Source of the DNA: DTU049 sp033809015
Lineage (GTDB): Bacteria; Bacteroidota; Bacteroidia; Bacteroidales; DTU049
Direction: 5' to 3'
DNA length: 14,708 nt
Assembly (NCBI GenBank): GCA_033809015.1
Contig: JAPXMM010000055.1
Location: 1-14,708, forward strand
Shown here: positions 1-6,896 of the stretch, one piece after another
Position numbering within the stretch: position 1 is the stretch's first letter
Layout: every line of letters begins with the position of its first letter
Program-made: the position numbers and the translations under genes
Notes under the pieces: model-generated
Databases searched by the model: none
What the model was told of the DNA's origin: nothing
The model's input: only the letters and a program-made list of their open reading frames with translations

Positions 1-240
1 AAAACTAAAAATTTTAAACAAATATTGAATAATCTGAAAATTAGTGATAAGAAAACTTTATTTTTAGTCGATAAGCTTAATGATTCTATTATTTTATCTG
101 CTAGAAATTTACCTAAAGTGAAAATTTTGTTGGCTTCAAAATTAAATACTTATGATGTGTTAAATGCAAATTGTTTAATAATTAATGAAGCTAGCCTACC
201 TATTATAGAAAATATTTTATTAAGATTTCAAAAAGCATAA
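1..240 (+). CDS. rplD: 50S ribosomal protein L4 (uL4), C-terminal part only
   Basis: The frame is open from the first base, so the gene begins upstream and only its last 79 residues are present. The visible part has the L4 C-terminal pattern: a KTLFLVD strand, then SARNLPKVK, then LNTYDVLNAN, ending in a helix. L4 binds 23S rRNA early in 50S assembly and lines the exit tunnel with an internal loop that lies outside this window. In many bacteria L4 also represses the S10 operon, but the leader where that would act is not visible. A TTG at 25 is only an internal codon. rplW follows after 5 bases, as expected in the S10 operon. Confidence 0.95.
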   Translation, partial: KTKNFKQILNNLKISDKKTLFLVDKLNDSIILSARNLPKVKILLASKLNTYDVLNANCLIINEASLPIIENILLRFQKA

Positions 241-245
241 TTATT

Positions 246-548
246 ATGGAACCTAAAGATATAATAATAAAACCTCATATTACTGAAAAAGCTACTCAGC
301 AAACAGAGAAATTTAGTAATAGATATACTTTTATAGTAAATCCTAAAGCTACTAAATATGATATTAAAAAAGCAGTAGAATGGCTTTATAATGTGCAAGT
401 AGAAAAAGTAAATACCTCTAATTTTCAAGGTAAGAAAAAGCTGAGAGGTACACGTACTGGCTGGATAGAAGGTCGTACACCTGCTTTCAAAAAAGCTACT
501 GTATTTTTGAAAGATGGTTATTCAATAGATTTTTATAGTAATATTTAA
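246..548 (+). CDS. rplW: 50S ribosomal protein L23 (uL23)
   Basis: A protein of 100 residues, the usual length for bacterial L23. It opens with the family pattern IIIKPHITEKAT (about residues 6-17), followed by YTFIVNPKATKYDIKKAVEWLYNV, a strand and helix typical of the fold, and VEKVNT. L23 sits at the mouth of the exit tunnel on the 50S subunit and is the docking site for trigger factor, SRP and the translocon. It lies between rplD and rplB, as in all S10 operons. The start is the ATG five bases after the rplD stop. There is no SD sequence upstream (AAAGCATAATTATT). Confidence 0.96.
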   Translation: MEPKDIIIKPHITEKATQQTEKFSNRYTFIVNPKATKYDIKKAVEWLYNVQVEKVNTSNFQGKKKLRGTRTGWIEGRTPAFKKATVFLKDGYSIDFYSNI

Positions 549-561
549 AAGATTGTAAGTA

Positions 562-1386
562 ATGGGATTAAAAAAATTTAAACCAGTAACACCAGGATTA
601 CGTTTTAAAATTATAAATGATTTCTCTGAAATCACTACTGATAAACCTGAAAAAAGTTTATTAGTTCCTTGTAAAAAAACTGGTGGTCGTAATAATGAGG
701 GTCATAGAACTATTAGATATCGTGGCGGTGGTCATAAAAGAATGTACCGTATTATCGATTTCAGAAGAGATAAAGATGGTATACCTGCTACAGTGAAGTC
801 TATTGAATATGACCCCAATCGTACTACTAGAATAGCTTTAGTAGCATATAAAGATGGCGAAAAAAGATATATTATTGCTCCTCAAGGATTAAAAGTAGGA
901 CAAACTATAATTTCTGGTAAAAATGTACCTCCTGAAATAGGAAACTGCTTGTATCTGAGTGATATTCCTTTAGGATCTTTAATACATAATATTGAGATGT
1001 TCCCTAATCAAGGTGCTAAAATAGCTAGAAGCGCAGGATCATATGCACAATTATTATCACGTGATAATAAGTATGCTGTTATTAAAATGCCTAGTGGCGA
1101 AACTAGACTAGTACCAGTAAATTGCAAGGCAACTATTGGAATGTGTTCAAATACAGAACATAGCTTGATCAAACATGGTAAAGCAGGACGCAGACGTTGG
1201 TTGGGTCGTAGACCTAGAAATCGTGGTGTCGCTATGAACCCAGTAGATCACCCAATGGGTGGTGGTGAAGGTAAAGCTTCTGGTGGCCATCCACGTAGTC
1301 GCAATGGCATTTATGCTAAAGGTTACAAAACTCGTAAGAAAAATAAAACAACGAATAAATTTATCATTGAACGTAGAAAAAAATAA
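562..1386 (+). CDS. rplB: 50S ribosomal protein L2 (uL2)
   Basis: Full-length L2 of 274 residues. The RNA-binding core carries GGRNNEGHRTIRYRGGGHKR (41-60), and the C-terminal part carries NPVDHPMGGGEGKASGGHPRS (226-246). His230 corresponds by context to the conserved histidine near the peptidyl-transferase centre (His229 in E. coli). L2 binds 23S rRNA, helps the subunits associate and supports tRNA binding. The tail is strongly basic (TRKKNKTTNKFIIERRKK), as is usual. It sits 13 bases after rplW and 9 before rpsS. No SD is seen. Confidence 0.98.
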   Translation: MGLKKFKPVTPGLRFKIINDFSEITTDKPEKSLLVPCKKTGGRNNEGHRTIRYRGGGHKRMYRIIDFRRDKDGIPATVKSIEYDPNRTTRIALVAYKDGEKRYIIAPQGLKVGQTIISGKNVPPEIGNCLYLSDIPLGSLIHNIEMFPNQGAKIARSAGSYAQLLSRDNKYAVIKMPSGETRLVPVNCKATIGMCSNTEHSLIKHGKAGRRRWLGRRPRNRGVAMNPVDHPMGGGEGKASGGHPRSRNGIYAKGYKTRKKNKTTNKFIIERRKK

Positions 1387-1395
1387 AAGAAATAT

Positions 1396-1677
1396 ATGAG
1401 TCGCTCATTAAAAAAAGGACCTTATGTACATTATAAGCTTGAAAAAAAAGTTTTAAATATGCAAGCTGCATCAAAAAAGCAAGTTATTAAAACTTACTCA
1501 AGAGCTTCAATGATTACTCCAGACTTTGTAGGTCTGACTATTGCAGTGCATAATGGTAAAACATTTATTCCAGTTTATGTTACTGAAAATATGGTAGGTC
1601 ATAAATTAGGTGAATTTGCTCCTACACGAATATTTCGTGGTCATGCAGGTAATAGAAAAGAAGATAAAAGAAAATAA
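1396..1677 (+). CDS. rpsS: 30S ribosomal protein S19 (uS19)
   Basis: 93 residues, the normal size. The N-terminus is MSRSLKKGPY, followed by SRASMITPDFVG (35-46) and the diagnostic GHKLGEFAPTR (68-78) leading into FRGH. S19 forms a complex with S13 in the head of the 30S subunit, near the A-site tRNA. The gene falls between rplB and rplV, the standard position. The upstream bases AATAAAAGAAATAT contain no SD sequence. Confidence 0.97.
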   Translation: MSRSLKKGPYVHYKLEKKVLNMQAASKKQVIKTYSRASMITPDFVGLTIAVHNGKTFIPVYVTENMVGHKLGEFAPTRIFRGHAGNRKEDKRK

Positions 1678-1694
1678 TTTTTTAAGTTATTGCT

Positions 1695-2150
1695 ATGGGA
1701 AAAAGAAAAAGATTAATGGCAGAAGCTATAAAAGAGAAAAAAAGCAAAACATATTTTGCTAAACTCAATAAATGCCCTGTATCAGCTAGAAAAATGCGTC
1801 CAGTAGCTAATCTAGTGAGAGGTAAATCTGTTGAGGATGCTCTTGTTATTTTAAAAACTACTCCTAAAAAAGGCGCTAGATTTTTATATAAATTGTTACT
1901 TCATAATATTGACAACTATAAACAAAAATCGAAATCAGGTCTTAGAATAGAAGAAGCACAGTTATACGTGAAAACGATTATGGTAAATCAAGGGCCTGCT
2001 CTTAAAAGATTTATTTCTGCTCCTCGTGGTAGTGCTAATCCTATTAGAAAGGAATCTTGCCATGTTTATATGGAATTAGGAAGTAAAGCAGAAGAAATGA
2101 ATATGATAACAAATAATAAAGTCGAATCATCTAATAATACGGAGGAATAA
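1695..2150 (+). CDS. rplV: 50S ribosomal protein L22 (uL22) with N- and C-terminal extensions
   Basis: 151 residues, about 40 more than the 110-residue E. coli protein. The conserved core runs from roughly residue 21 (YFAKLNKCPVSARKMRPVANLVRGK) to 128 (RKESCHVYMEL) and includes the APRGSANPIRK segment. The beta-hairpin next to it reaches the exit tunnel, where macrolides bind, and helps shape it. The N-terminal 20 residues are lysine-rich. The last 20 or so are acidic and polar (KVESSNNTEE) and look disordered. From memory, related extensions occur in other Bacteroidota. The stop codon overlaps the rpsC start by one base. Confidence 0.95.
   Translation: MGKRKRLMAEAIKEKKSKTYFAKLNKCPVSARKMRPVANLVRGKSVEDALVILKTTPKKGARFLYKLLLHNIDNYKQKSKSGLRIEEAQLYVKTIMVNQGPALKRFISAPRGSANPIRKESCHVYMELGSKAEEMNMITNNKVESSNNTEE
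2141..2145 (+). promoter_or_regulatory. Shine-Dalgarno site for rpsC
   Basis: GGAGG lies 4 bases before the rpsC ATG at 2150, inside the last codons of rplV. It is one of only five clear SD sites in the cluster and supports this start. The 1-base stop/start overlap (TAATG) also suggests that translation of rpsC is coupled to that of rplV. Confidence 0.75.
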
Positions 2151-2863
2151 TGGGACAAAAAACAAATCCAATTTCTAATAGATTAGGCATCACCCGCACA
2201 TGGGATTCTATATGGTATGGCGGAAAAAATTATTCTGAAAAACTTGCTGAAGATATAAAAATCCGTAATTATCTGAATTCTAGATTAGAAAAAGCTCAAT
2301 TATCTCATATAATCATCGAAAGAACTATAAAATTCGTTAATATCACTATTTATGCTGCTCGTCCAGGTATGATTATTGGTGCCAAAGGTAGCGAAGCAGA
2401 TAAACTAAAAGAAGAGCTTAAAAGATTGACAAATAAAGATATTCAGATTTATATCCATGAAGTTAAAAAACCTGAACTAGATGCTACTATTATAGCAAAA
2501 AATATTGCTAAACAGATAGAAGGTCGTATAGCATATAGAAGAGCTATCAAATCAGCAGTAGCAAATACTATTAGAGCTGGTGCTGATGGTATCAAGGTAT
2601 CTATCTCTGGACGTATTGGTGGTGCTGAAATGGCTAGAAAAGAAGAATTCAAAGAAGGACAAATACCCTTGCACACTTTTAGAGCAGATATCGATTATGC
2701 TTTAGGAGAAGCTCATACAGTTTATGGTAGATTAGGTATTAAAGTATGGGTTTGCAGAGGTATGGTATATCGTAAACCAGATTTTTATGGTTTAGAAACT
2801 GCCAATACTAAAGGAAATCAACCTTCAAACCATTCTAGACGTTCTCCACGTAGAAAAAAATAA
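2150..2863 (+). CDS. rpsC: 30S ribosomal protein S3 (uS3)
   Basis: 237 residues, normal for S3. It begins MGQKTNPISNRLGITRTWDS, the usual start. A type II KH domain follows, with its GxxG loop in RPGMIIGAKGSEAD (71-84). The C-terminal domain contains SGRIGGAEMAR and ends in a basic tail (SRRSPRRKK). S3 sits at the mRNA entry channel of the 30S head with S4 and S5 and takes part in the ribosome's helicase action. The start follows a GGAGG site and overlaps the rplV stop by one base. Confidence 0.98.
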   Translation: MGQKTNPISNRLGITRTWDSIWYGGKNYSEKLAEDIKIRNYLNSRLEKAQLSHIIIERTIKFVNITIYAARPGMIIGAKGSEADKLKEELKRLTNKDIQIYIHEVKKPELDATIIAKNIAKQIEGRIAYRRAIKSAVANTIRAGADGIKVSISGRIGGAEMARKEEFKEGQIPLHTFRADIDYALGEAHTVYGRLGIKVWVCRGMVYRKPDFYGLETANTKGNQPSNHSRRSPRRKK

Positions 2864-2891
2864 TTGTTAATTAATTTAAAAATTTTTTAAA

Positions 2892-3311
2892 ATGTTACAG
2901 CCAAAGAAAACTAAATATAGAAAAGCCCAGAAGGGTAAAATGAAAGGCAATGCTAATAGAGGTACTCAATTAGCATTTGGATCTTTTGGTTTGAAAACCC
3001 TAGAATCTGCATGGATAACAGCTCGCCAAATAGAAGCTGCTCGTCAAGCAGCTACTCGTTATATGAAACGTGAAGGGCAACTTTGGATTAGAATCTTCCC
3101 CGATAAACCTGTGACTAAAAAACCTAACGAGGTACGTATGGGTAAAGGTAAAGGTAATCCTGAATATTTTGTCGCTCCAGTTCTACCGGGTAGAATATTG
3201 TTTGAGATTGAGGGTGTACCTCTTGATATCGCTAAAGAAGCCATGCGCTTAGCAGCTCAAAAATTACCTGTGAAAACTAAGTTTATCATAAGTAGAGATT
3301 TTGTCGAATAA
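2892..3311 (+). CDS. rplP: 50S ribosomal protein L16 (uL16)
   Basis: 139 residues, close to the usual 136-144. The N-terminus MLQPKKTKYRK and the GTQLAFGSFGLK segment (24-35) are typical. ITARQIEAARQA (42-53) is followed by FPDKPVTKKPNEVRMGKGKG (69-88) and then FVAPVLPGRILFEI. L16 sits by the A-site tRNA elbow and is needed for late 50S maturation. The arginine of the VRMGKGKG loop (Arg82) aligns with the residue hydroxylated in some proteobacteria; nothing here shows that it is modified. It is 28 bases after rpsC and has no SD. Confidence 0.97.
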   Translation: MLQPKKTKYRKAQKGKMKGNANRGTQLAFGSFGLKTLESAWITARQIEAARQAATRYMKREGQLWIRIFPDKPVTKKPNEVRMGKGKGNPEYFVAPVLPGRILFEIEGVPLDIAKEAMRLAAQKLPVKTKFIISRDFVE

Positions 3312-3319
3312 TTTAAAAT

Positions 3320-3325
3320 GAGGAG
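3320..3325 (+). promoter_or_regulatory. Shine-Dalgarno site for rpmC
   Basis: GAGGAG lies 9 bases before the rpmC ATG at 3335, in the 23-base gap after rplP. The spacing is acceptable for an SD site. Most neighbouring genes have none. Confidence 0.6.
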
Positions 3326-3334
3326 ATAGATTTT

Positions 3335-3556
3335 ATGGAAATATCTGTAATTAGAGAGTTATCATCAAAAGAGTTAAAAGAAAGACTCGATGAGCTAAAA
3401 CTCGAATATGCTAAATTAAAAATGAACCACGCTATTTCTCCAGTAGATAATACTACAAGATTTAGAGAAATTAGAAAAGACATTGCTCGTATTCTAACAG
3501 TACTAACCGAACGTGAAAATAATGAAAAACAAGCAAATATTAATAAATCCAAATAA
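3335..3556 (+). CDS. rpmC: 50S ribosomal protein L29 (uL29)
   Basis: A small helical protein of 73 residues (the family is usually 60-75). It starts EISVIRELSSKELKERLDEL and continues with LEYAKLKMNHAIS and FREIRKDIARILTVLTERE, the two antiparallel helices of L29. It sits next to L23 by the tunnel exit on the 50S surface. The lysine- and asparagine-rich end (KQANINKSK) extends slightly past the core. It lies between rplP and rpsQ as expected. A 137-residue frame on the opposite strand is only its shadow. Confidence 0.95.
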   Translation: MEISVIRELSSKELKERLDELKLEYAKLKMNHAISPVDNTTRFREIRKDIARILTVLTERENNEKQANINKSK

Positions 3557-3558
3557 TA

Positions 3559-3822
3559 ATGGAAAAGGTTAAAAAAGAAAATAGAAAAGAACGCATTGGC
3601 ATCGTCGTGAGTAATAAAATGAATAAGTCCGTTGTGGTACGTGTAAACTATCAAAAAATGGACCCTCTGTATAAAAAATATGTTAAAAAAGCTAGCAAAT
3701 TTATGGCTCATGATGAAAATAATCAATGTAGCATAGGTGATAAAGTGCGTATAGTAGAAACTAGACCTTTAAGCAAAAATAAACATTGGAGAGTAGTCGA
3801 AATCATTGAAAAGAGTAAATAG
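3559..3822 (+). CDS. rpsQ: 30S ribosomal protein S17 (uS17)
   Basis: 87 residues with the OB-fold of S17: RIGIVVSNKMNKSVVVRV at the front, then DPLYKKYVKKASKFMAHDE, then the family signature IGDKVRIVETRPLSKNKHWRVVEI. S17 is a primary binder of the 5' domain of 16S rRNA. The gene starts two bases after the rpmC stop and ends two bases before rplN. There is no SD. In many bacteria this gene closes the S10 operon, but no terminator or promoter is visible at the junction, so transcription probably continues into rplN. Confidence 0.96.
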   Translation: MEKVKKENRKERIGIVVSNKMNKSVVVRVNYQKMDPLYKKYVKKASKFMAHDENNQCSIGDKVRIVETRPLSKNKHWRVVEIIEKSK

Positions 3823-3824
3823 TT

Positions 3825-4193
3825 ATGATACAACAAGAAAGTCGCTTAAAAGTTGCGGATAATAGTGGCGCAAAAGAAGTTTTGTGTATCCGCGTCCTTG
3901 GTGGCACAGGTAAAAGATATGCTACTGTAGGAGATAAAATTATAGTTACTGTGAAAAGTGCTATCCCTTCTGGTAATATAAAAAAAGGAACTGTTACTAA
4001 AGCAGTTATCGTTCGCACTAAAAAAGAAATTAAAAGAGCTGATGGGTCTTATATAAGATTTGATGATAATGCATGTGTTTTGCTCACTCCTAATGACGAA
4101 CTACGTGCTACTCGTATCTTCGGTCCTGTACCTCGTGAACTCAGAGAGAAACATTATATGAAAATCGTTTCACTAGCTCCAGAAGTTATTTAA
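3825..4193 (+). CDS. rplN: 50S ribosomal protein L14 (uL14)
   Basis: 122 residues, the standard length. It has MIQQESRLKVADNSGAKEVL at the N-terminus, the beta-barrel segment VGDKIIVTVKSAIPSGNIKKG, and the C-terminal signature ATRIFGPVPRELREKHYMKIVSLAPEV. L14 binds 23S rRNA and forms an intersubunit bridge with the 30S subunit. It is also the site where the silencing factor RsfS acts in other bacteria. This is the first gene of the spc group. Confidence 0.98.
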   Translation: MIQQESRLKVADNSGAKEVLCIRVLGGTGKRYATVGDKIIVTVKSAIPSGNIKKGTVTKAVIVRTKKEIKRADGSYIRFDDNACVLLTPNDELRATRIFGPVPRELREKHYMKIVSLAPEVI

Positions 4194-4227
4194 TTATGTT
4201 TTTAAATTCTAAAATATATTTTTAATT

Positions 4228-4575
4228 ATGGCTAAAACCAAAAATAAAAAACCTGAAAAAAAGGTTAAAGTAAAAATAAAAAAAGGTGATCAAGTGCGTG
4301 TGATAGCAGGTGATGATAAAGGCGCTGAGGGTAGAGTACTTATGGTTTTACCTAAAGAGCATCGTGTTATTGTAGAAGGTGTTAATATTATTATTAAACA
4401 TTCTAAACCTTCTGCTGCTCATCCTCAAGGTGGGAGAATAGAACAAGAAGCTCCTATTCATATCTCTAATGTTATGTTATTAGTAGGTAATGCTCCTACT
4501 CGCATTGGCAGAAAACGTGATGAAAATGGTAAATTAGTTAGATATGCTAAAAAAACAGGGGAGGTAATTAAATGA
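4228..4575 (+). CDS. rplX: 50S ribosomal protein L24 (uL24)
   Basis: 115 residues with a lysine-rich lead (AKTKNKKPEKKVKVK) and a KOW motif at about 18-54 (KKGDQVRVIAGDDKGAEGRV). It then has the L24 pattern GGRIEQEAPIHISNVMLL, and RIGRKRDENGKLVRYAKKTG at the end. L24 starts folding of the 5' domain of 23S rRNA and lies near the tunnel exit. The stop is TGA, the only non-TAA stop in the cluster, and it is part of an ATGA overlap with rplE. There is no SD upstream. Confidence 0.96.
   Translation: MAKTKNKKPEKKVKVKIKKGDQVRVIAGDDKGAEGRVLMVLPKEHRVIVEGVNIIIKHSKPSAAHPQGGRIEQEAPIHISNVMLLVGNAPTRIGRKRDENGKLVRYAKKTGEVIK
4558..4565 (+). promoter_or_regulatory. Strong Shine-Dalgarno site for rplE
   Basis: GGGGAGGT, the longest SD match in the window, lies 6 bases before the rplE ATG at 4572. 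It is inside the 3' end of rplX. With the 4-base ATGA overlap it suggests translational coupling of L24 and L5. Confidence 0.8.
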
Positions 4576-5129
4576 CAACAACAACTTATATTCCAAGATT
4601 AAAGAAAAAATATTACGACGAAGTAGTTCCTGCTATGATGAAGGAATTTACTTACAAAAATATTATGCAGGTACCTAAAATTGAAAAAATTGTCGTTAAC
4701 CAAGGTATTGGAGCAGCTACTCAAGATCGTAAACTTATTGAGGCTGCTCTAAATGAACTTACTATGATTACTGGACAAAAAGCTATAACTACTTATGCTA
4801 AAAAAGATATTAATAATTTTAAAATTAGAAAAGGCATGCCTATAGGGACAAAGGTTACTTTGAGAAACGACAATATGTATGATTTTCTTGATAGGTTGAT
4901 ATCTATTGCTATACCACGTATCCGAGATTTTCATGGTATTAATGATAATGGTTTCGATGGAAGAGGCAATTTCTCTTTTGGTATTAGTGAACAAATTATT
5001 TTCCCTGAAATAAATATGGATAAGGTAAATAAAATCCTTGGTATGGATATTAATATCATCACTACTGCTAAAACTGATAAAGAAGCTTATGCTTTATTAA
5101 AATTTATGGGTATTCCTTTTAGAAAATAA
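4572..5129 (+). CDS. rplE: 50S ribosomal protein L5 (uL5)
   Basis: 185 residues, slightly longer than the 179 of E. coli. It has the conserved parts PKIEKIVVNQGIGAATQDRK, ELTMITGQKAITTYAKK, FKIRKGMPIGTKVTLR and RIRDFHGIND, then FDGRGNFSFGISEQIIFPE. The C-terminal part is DMNIITTAKTDKEAYALLKFMGIPF in pattern, with GMDIN here. L5 binds 5S rRNA with L18 and contacts P-site tRNA and S13. The start overlaps the rplX stop (ATGA) and has a strong SD. Confidence 0.98.
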   Translation: MTTTTYIPRLKKKYYDEVVPAMMKEFTYKNIMQVPKIEKIVVNQGIGAATQDRKLIEAALNELTMITGQKAITTYAKKDINNFKIRKGMPIGTKVTLRNDNMYDFLDRLISIAIPRIRDFHGINDNGFDGRGNFSFGISEQIIFPEINMDKVNKILGMDINIITTAKTDKEAYALLKFMGIPFRK

Positions 5130-5144
5130 AAATTGTTTAAATAT

Positions 5145-5414
5145 ATGGCAAAAGAATCAATTAAAGCGCGTGAGAGAAAAAGAAGGCAGACGGTAGATAA
5201 ATATGCTAGTAAACGTGCAGAGTTAAAAGCAAAAGGAGATTATGTAGGGTTGCAAAAATTACCACGCGATGCATCTCCAGTGAGAATGAGAAATAGATGT
5301 GCCCTCTCTGGCAGACCAAGAGGCTATATTAGATATTTTGGAATTTCTCGTATAGAATTTCGTGAATTAGCTTCTAAAGGTATGATACCAGGAGTTAAAA
5401 AAGCTAGTTGGTAA
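5145..5414 (+). CDS. rpsN: 30S ribosomal protein S14 (uS14), zinc-free form
   Basis: 89 residues from the ATG at 5145. An in-frame TTG at 5133 would add four residues, but MAKESIKARERKR is the family's usual start. The C-terminal half reads RNRCALSGRPRGYIRYFGISRIEFRELA and ends PGVKKASW. Only one cysteine remains (Cys52), so this is the longer form without the two CxxC zinc knuckles. S14 packs into the 30S head near S3 and S10. After it comes the longest gap of the cluster (114 bases). Confidence 0.96.
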   Translation: MAKESIKARERKRRQTVDKYASKRAELKAKGDYVGLQKLPRDASPVRMRNRCALSGRPRGYIRYFGISRIEFRELASKGMIPGVKKASW

Positions 5415-5454
5415 GATATGTTACAAAGTTTTAATATATTTTACTATTTTTTGA

Positions 5455-5484
5455 TTTGTAATTAATGTATAATTTGTAATTTTG
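5455..5484 (+). promoter_or_regulatory. Internal Bacteroidota-type promoter ahead of rpsH
   Basis: TTTG at 5455-5458 and TAATTTTG at 5477-5484 match the two boxes of the primary sigma factor of Bacteroidota (TTG, then TAnnTTTG), with 18 bases between them. Known spacings are about 17-23. Transcription would start near 5490, giving a leader of about 40 bases before rpsH at 5529. A 10-base direct repeat, ATTTGTAATT (5454-5463 and 5472-5481), overlaps both boxes. No hairpin terminator is visible after rpsN, so this probably adds to read-through transcription rather than replacing it. Confidence 0.65.
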
Positions 5485-5528
5485 CATTTTTAAAAAATAT
5501 TAAATTAATAAAAAAAAGAAAAATAAAT

Positions 5529-5927
5529 ATGACAACAGATCCAATTGCTGATTACCTGACACGAATTAGGAATGCAATTAGTGCAAAACATCGTATTGTA
5601 GAGATGCCAGCAAGTAATTTGCTTATTTCTTTGACTCAAATTTTAAAAGATGAAGGATATATTTTGAATTTTAAAGTTGATGAAGAATCATTTCCTCGCA
5701 AACTTATTATAGCATTAAAGTATCATCCTACAATGAAGATTAGCCCTATACAAAAATTAGAGCGTGTTTCTAAACCAGGAAGACGTATTTATAAAAAAGC
5801 TGATAATCTACCTAAAGTCATGAATGGACTAGGCGTGGCTATTATTAGTACATCAGAAGGTCTCATGACAGATAGAGAAGCTCGTAATCGCCACATCGGC
5901 GGCGAAGTCATTTGTTATGTTTCTTAA
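5529..5927 (+). CDS. rpsH: 30S ribosomal protein S8 (uS8)
   Basis: 132 residues, normal length. It begins TTDPIADYLTRIRNAI, continues through VSKPGRRIYKKADNLPKV, and ends with the diagnostic GLGVAIISTSEGLMTDREAR and GGEVICYVS. S8 is a primary binder of the 16S central domain and in E. coli represses the spc operon by binding the rplE start region. I did not identify a matching RNA site here. It is the first gene behind the internal promoter and has no SD (the upstream run is AAAAAAAGAAAAATAAAT). Confidence 0.97.
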   Translation: MTTDPIADYLTRIRNAISAKHRIVEMPASNLLISLTQILKDEGYILNFKVDEESFPRKLIIALKYHPTMKISPIQKLERVSKPGRRIYKKADNLPKVMNGLGVAIISTSEGLMTDREARNRHIGGEVICYVS

Positions 5928-5935
5928 TTTAAAAT

Positions 5936-5941
5936 AAGGAG
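5936..5941 (+). promoter_or_regulatory. Shine-Dalgarno site for rplF
   Basis: AAGGAG lies 6 bases before the rplF ATG at 5948, in the 20-base gap after rpsH. Sequence and spacing are both close to ideal, unlike most genes around it. Confidence 0.75.
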
Positions 5942-5947
5942 TTAGTA

Positions 5948-6508
5948 ATGTCTAGAATAGGAAATTTACCAATTAAAATACCTCAGGGAGTATCTATAGA
6001 TATATCTACTGATAATATAGTCACAGTTAAAGGAAAATTGGGACAATTAACTCAATTTGTTCATTCATCTATAAAAATTAATATCGATGGCGATACTTTG
6101 ACGCTTACTCGTTTAAATGACGAAAAACAAACACATATGTACCATGGCCTCTACAGAGCTTTATTAAATAACATGGTTATTGGTGTTTCTGAAGGGTTTA
6201 CTAAAACATTAGAATTAGTAGGTGTGGGGTATAAAGCTCAAGCTCAAGGACAAATTTTAGAACTTTCATTAGGATTTTCTCATACTGTATTGTTTGAGTT
6301 ACCTCCAGAAATCTCTGTTACTACTGTTACAGAAAGAGGTGCAAATCCTAAAATAATTTTGAAATCTTTCGACAAACAACTGTTAGGCCAGGTAGCTGCT
6401 AAGATACGTTCTCTTAGAAAACCAGAACCTTATAAAGGCAAGGGTATCAAATATCAAGGTGAATATATTCGTCGTAAAGCTGGTAAAGCTGCAGCTTCTG
6501 TTAAATAA
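5948..6508 (+). CDS. rplF: 50S ribosomal protein L6 (uL6)
   Basis: 186 residues with the two repeated domains of L6. It begins SRIGNLPIKIPQGVSI and has the linker motif LELVGVGYKAQ near the middle. The RNA-binding C-terminal end is RKPEPYKGKGIKYQGEYIRRKAGK. L6 lies near the sarcin-ricin loop, where elongation factors dock, and is essential for 50S maturation. It follows rpsH with a clear AAGGAG site. Confidence 0.97.
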   Translation: MSRIGNLPIKIPQGVSIDISTDNIVTVKGKLGQLTQFVHSSIKINIDGDTLTLTRLNDEKQTHMYHGLYRALLNNMVIGVSEGFTKTLELVGVGYKAQAQGQILELSLGFSHTVLFELPPEISVTTVTERGANPKIILKSFDKQLLGQVAAKIRSLRKPEPYKGKGIKYQGEYIRRKAGKAAASVK

Positions 6509-6522
6509 TTAATATTATAACT

Positions 6523-6891
6523 ATGGAACCCAAGATTAAAAACAAAAAAGAAGCAAGAAGGCGTAGAATCAAAATGCGTATCAGAAAAAAATATTATGGT
6601 ACAGCAGATAGACCACGCTTATGTGTTTATAGAAGTGATAAAGAGATTTATGCTCAAATAATTGATGATGTAAAGCATGTAACCATTATGAGTGTATCAT
6701 CTCTTTCAAAAGAAATAAAAGATCAAAAACTGTCTAAGACAGATAAATCTAAAGAAGTAGGTAAATTGATTGCTAAAAAAGCTTTAGATGCTGGTATCGA
6801 TGCAGTTGTTTTTGATCGTAACGGATATTTATATCATGGTAGAATTAAAGCACTAGCTGATAGTGCAAGAGAAAATGGGCTTAAATTTTAA
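6523..6891 (+). CDS. rplR: 50S ribosomal protein L18 (uL18)
   Basis: 122 residues. A basic N-terminal helix (KNKKEARRRRIKMRIRKK) leads into the family signature GTADRPRLCVYRSDKEIYAQIIDD. The end is VVFDRNGYLYHGRIKALADSARENGLKF, the classic L18 C-terminus. With L5 it carries 5S rRNA into the 50S subunit. It is 14 bases after rplF and 5 before rpsE, and has no SD. Confidence 0.97.
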   Translation: MEPKIKNKKEARRRRIKMRIRKKYYGTADRPRLCVYRSDKEIYAQIIDDVKHVTIMSVSSLSKEIKDQKLSKTDKSKEVGKLIAKKALDAGIDAVVFDRNGYLYHGRIKALADSARENGLKF

Positions 6892-6896
6892 ATTTT

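Noticed and set aside
228..428. 66-residue open frame on the - strand
   Set aside because: It is opposite rplW and has the same complement-like composition. The same reasoning applies to the - strand frames at 2449-2676, 3059-3244, 3803-4018, 4749-4994, 9404-9628 and 9810-9992.
3313..3726. 137-residue open frame on the - strand
   Set aside because: It lies opposite rpmC and rpsQ, is rich in Phe, Ser and Ile as expected of the complement of A-rich genes, and resembles no family I know.
4194..4227. Gap between rplN and rplX as a possible promoter
   Set aside because: It contains only AT-rich sequence (TTTTTAAATTC and similar), with no TAnnTTTG box or hairpin.
5133..5144. TTG start for rpsN giving four extra residues
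   Set aside because: The ATG at 5145 gives the usual MAKESIK start and the standard 89-residue length.
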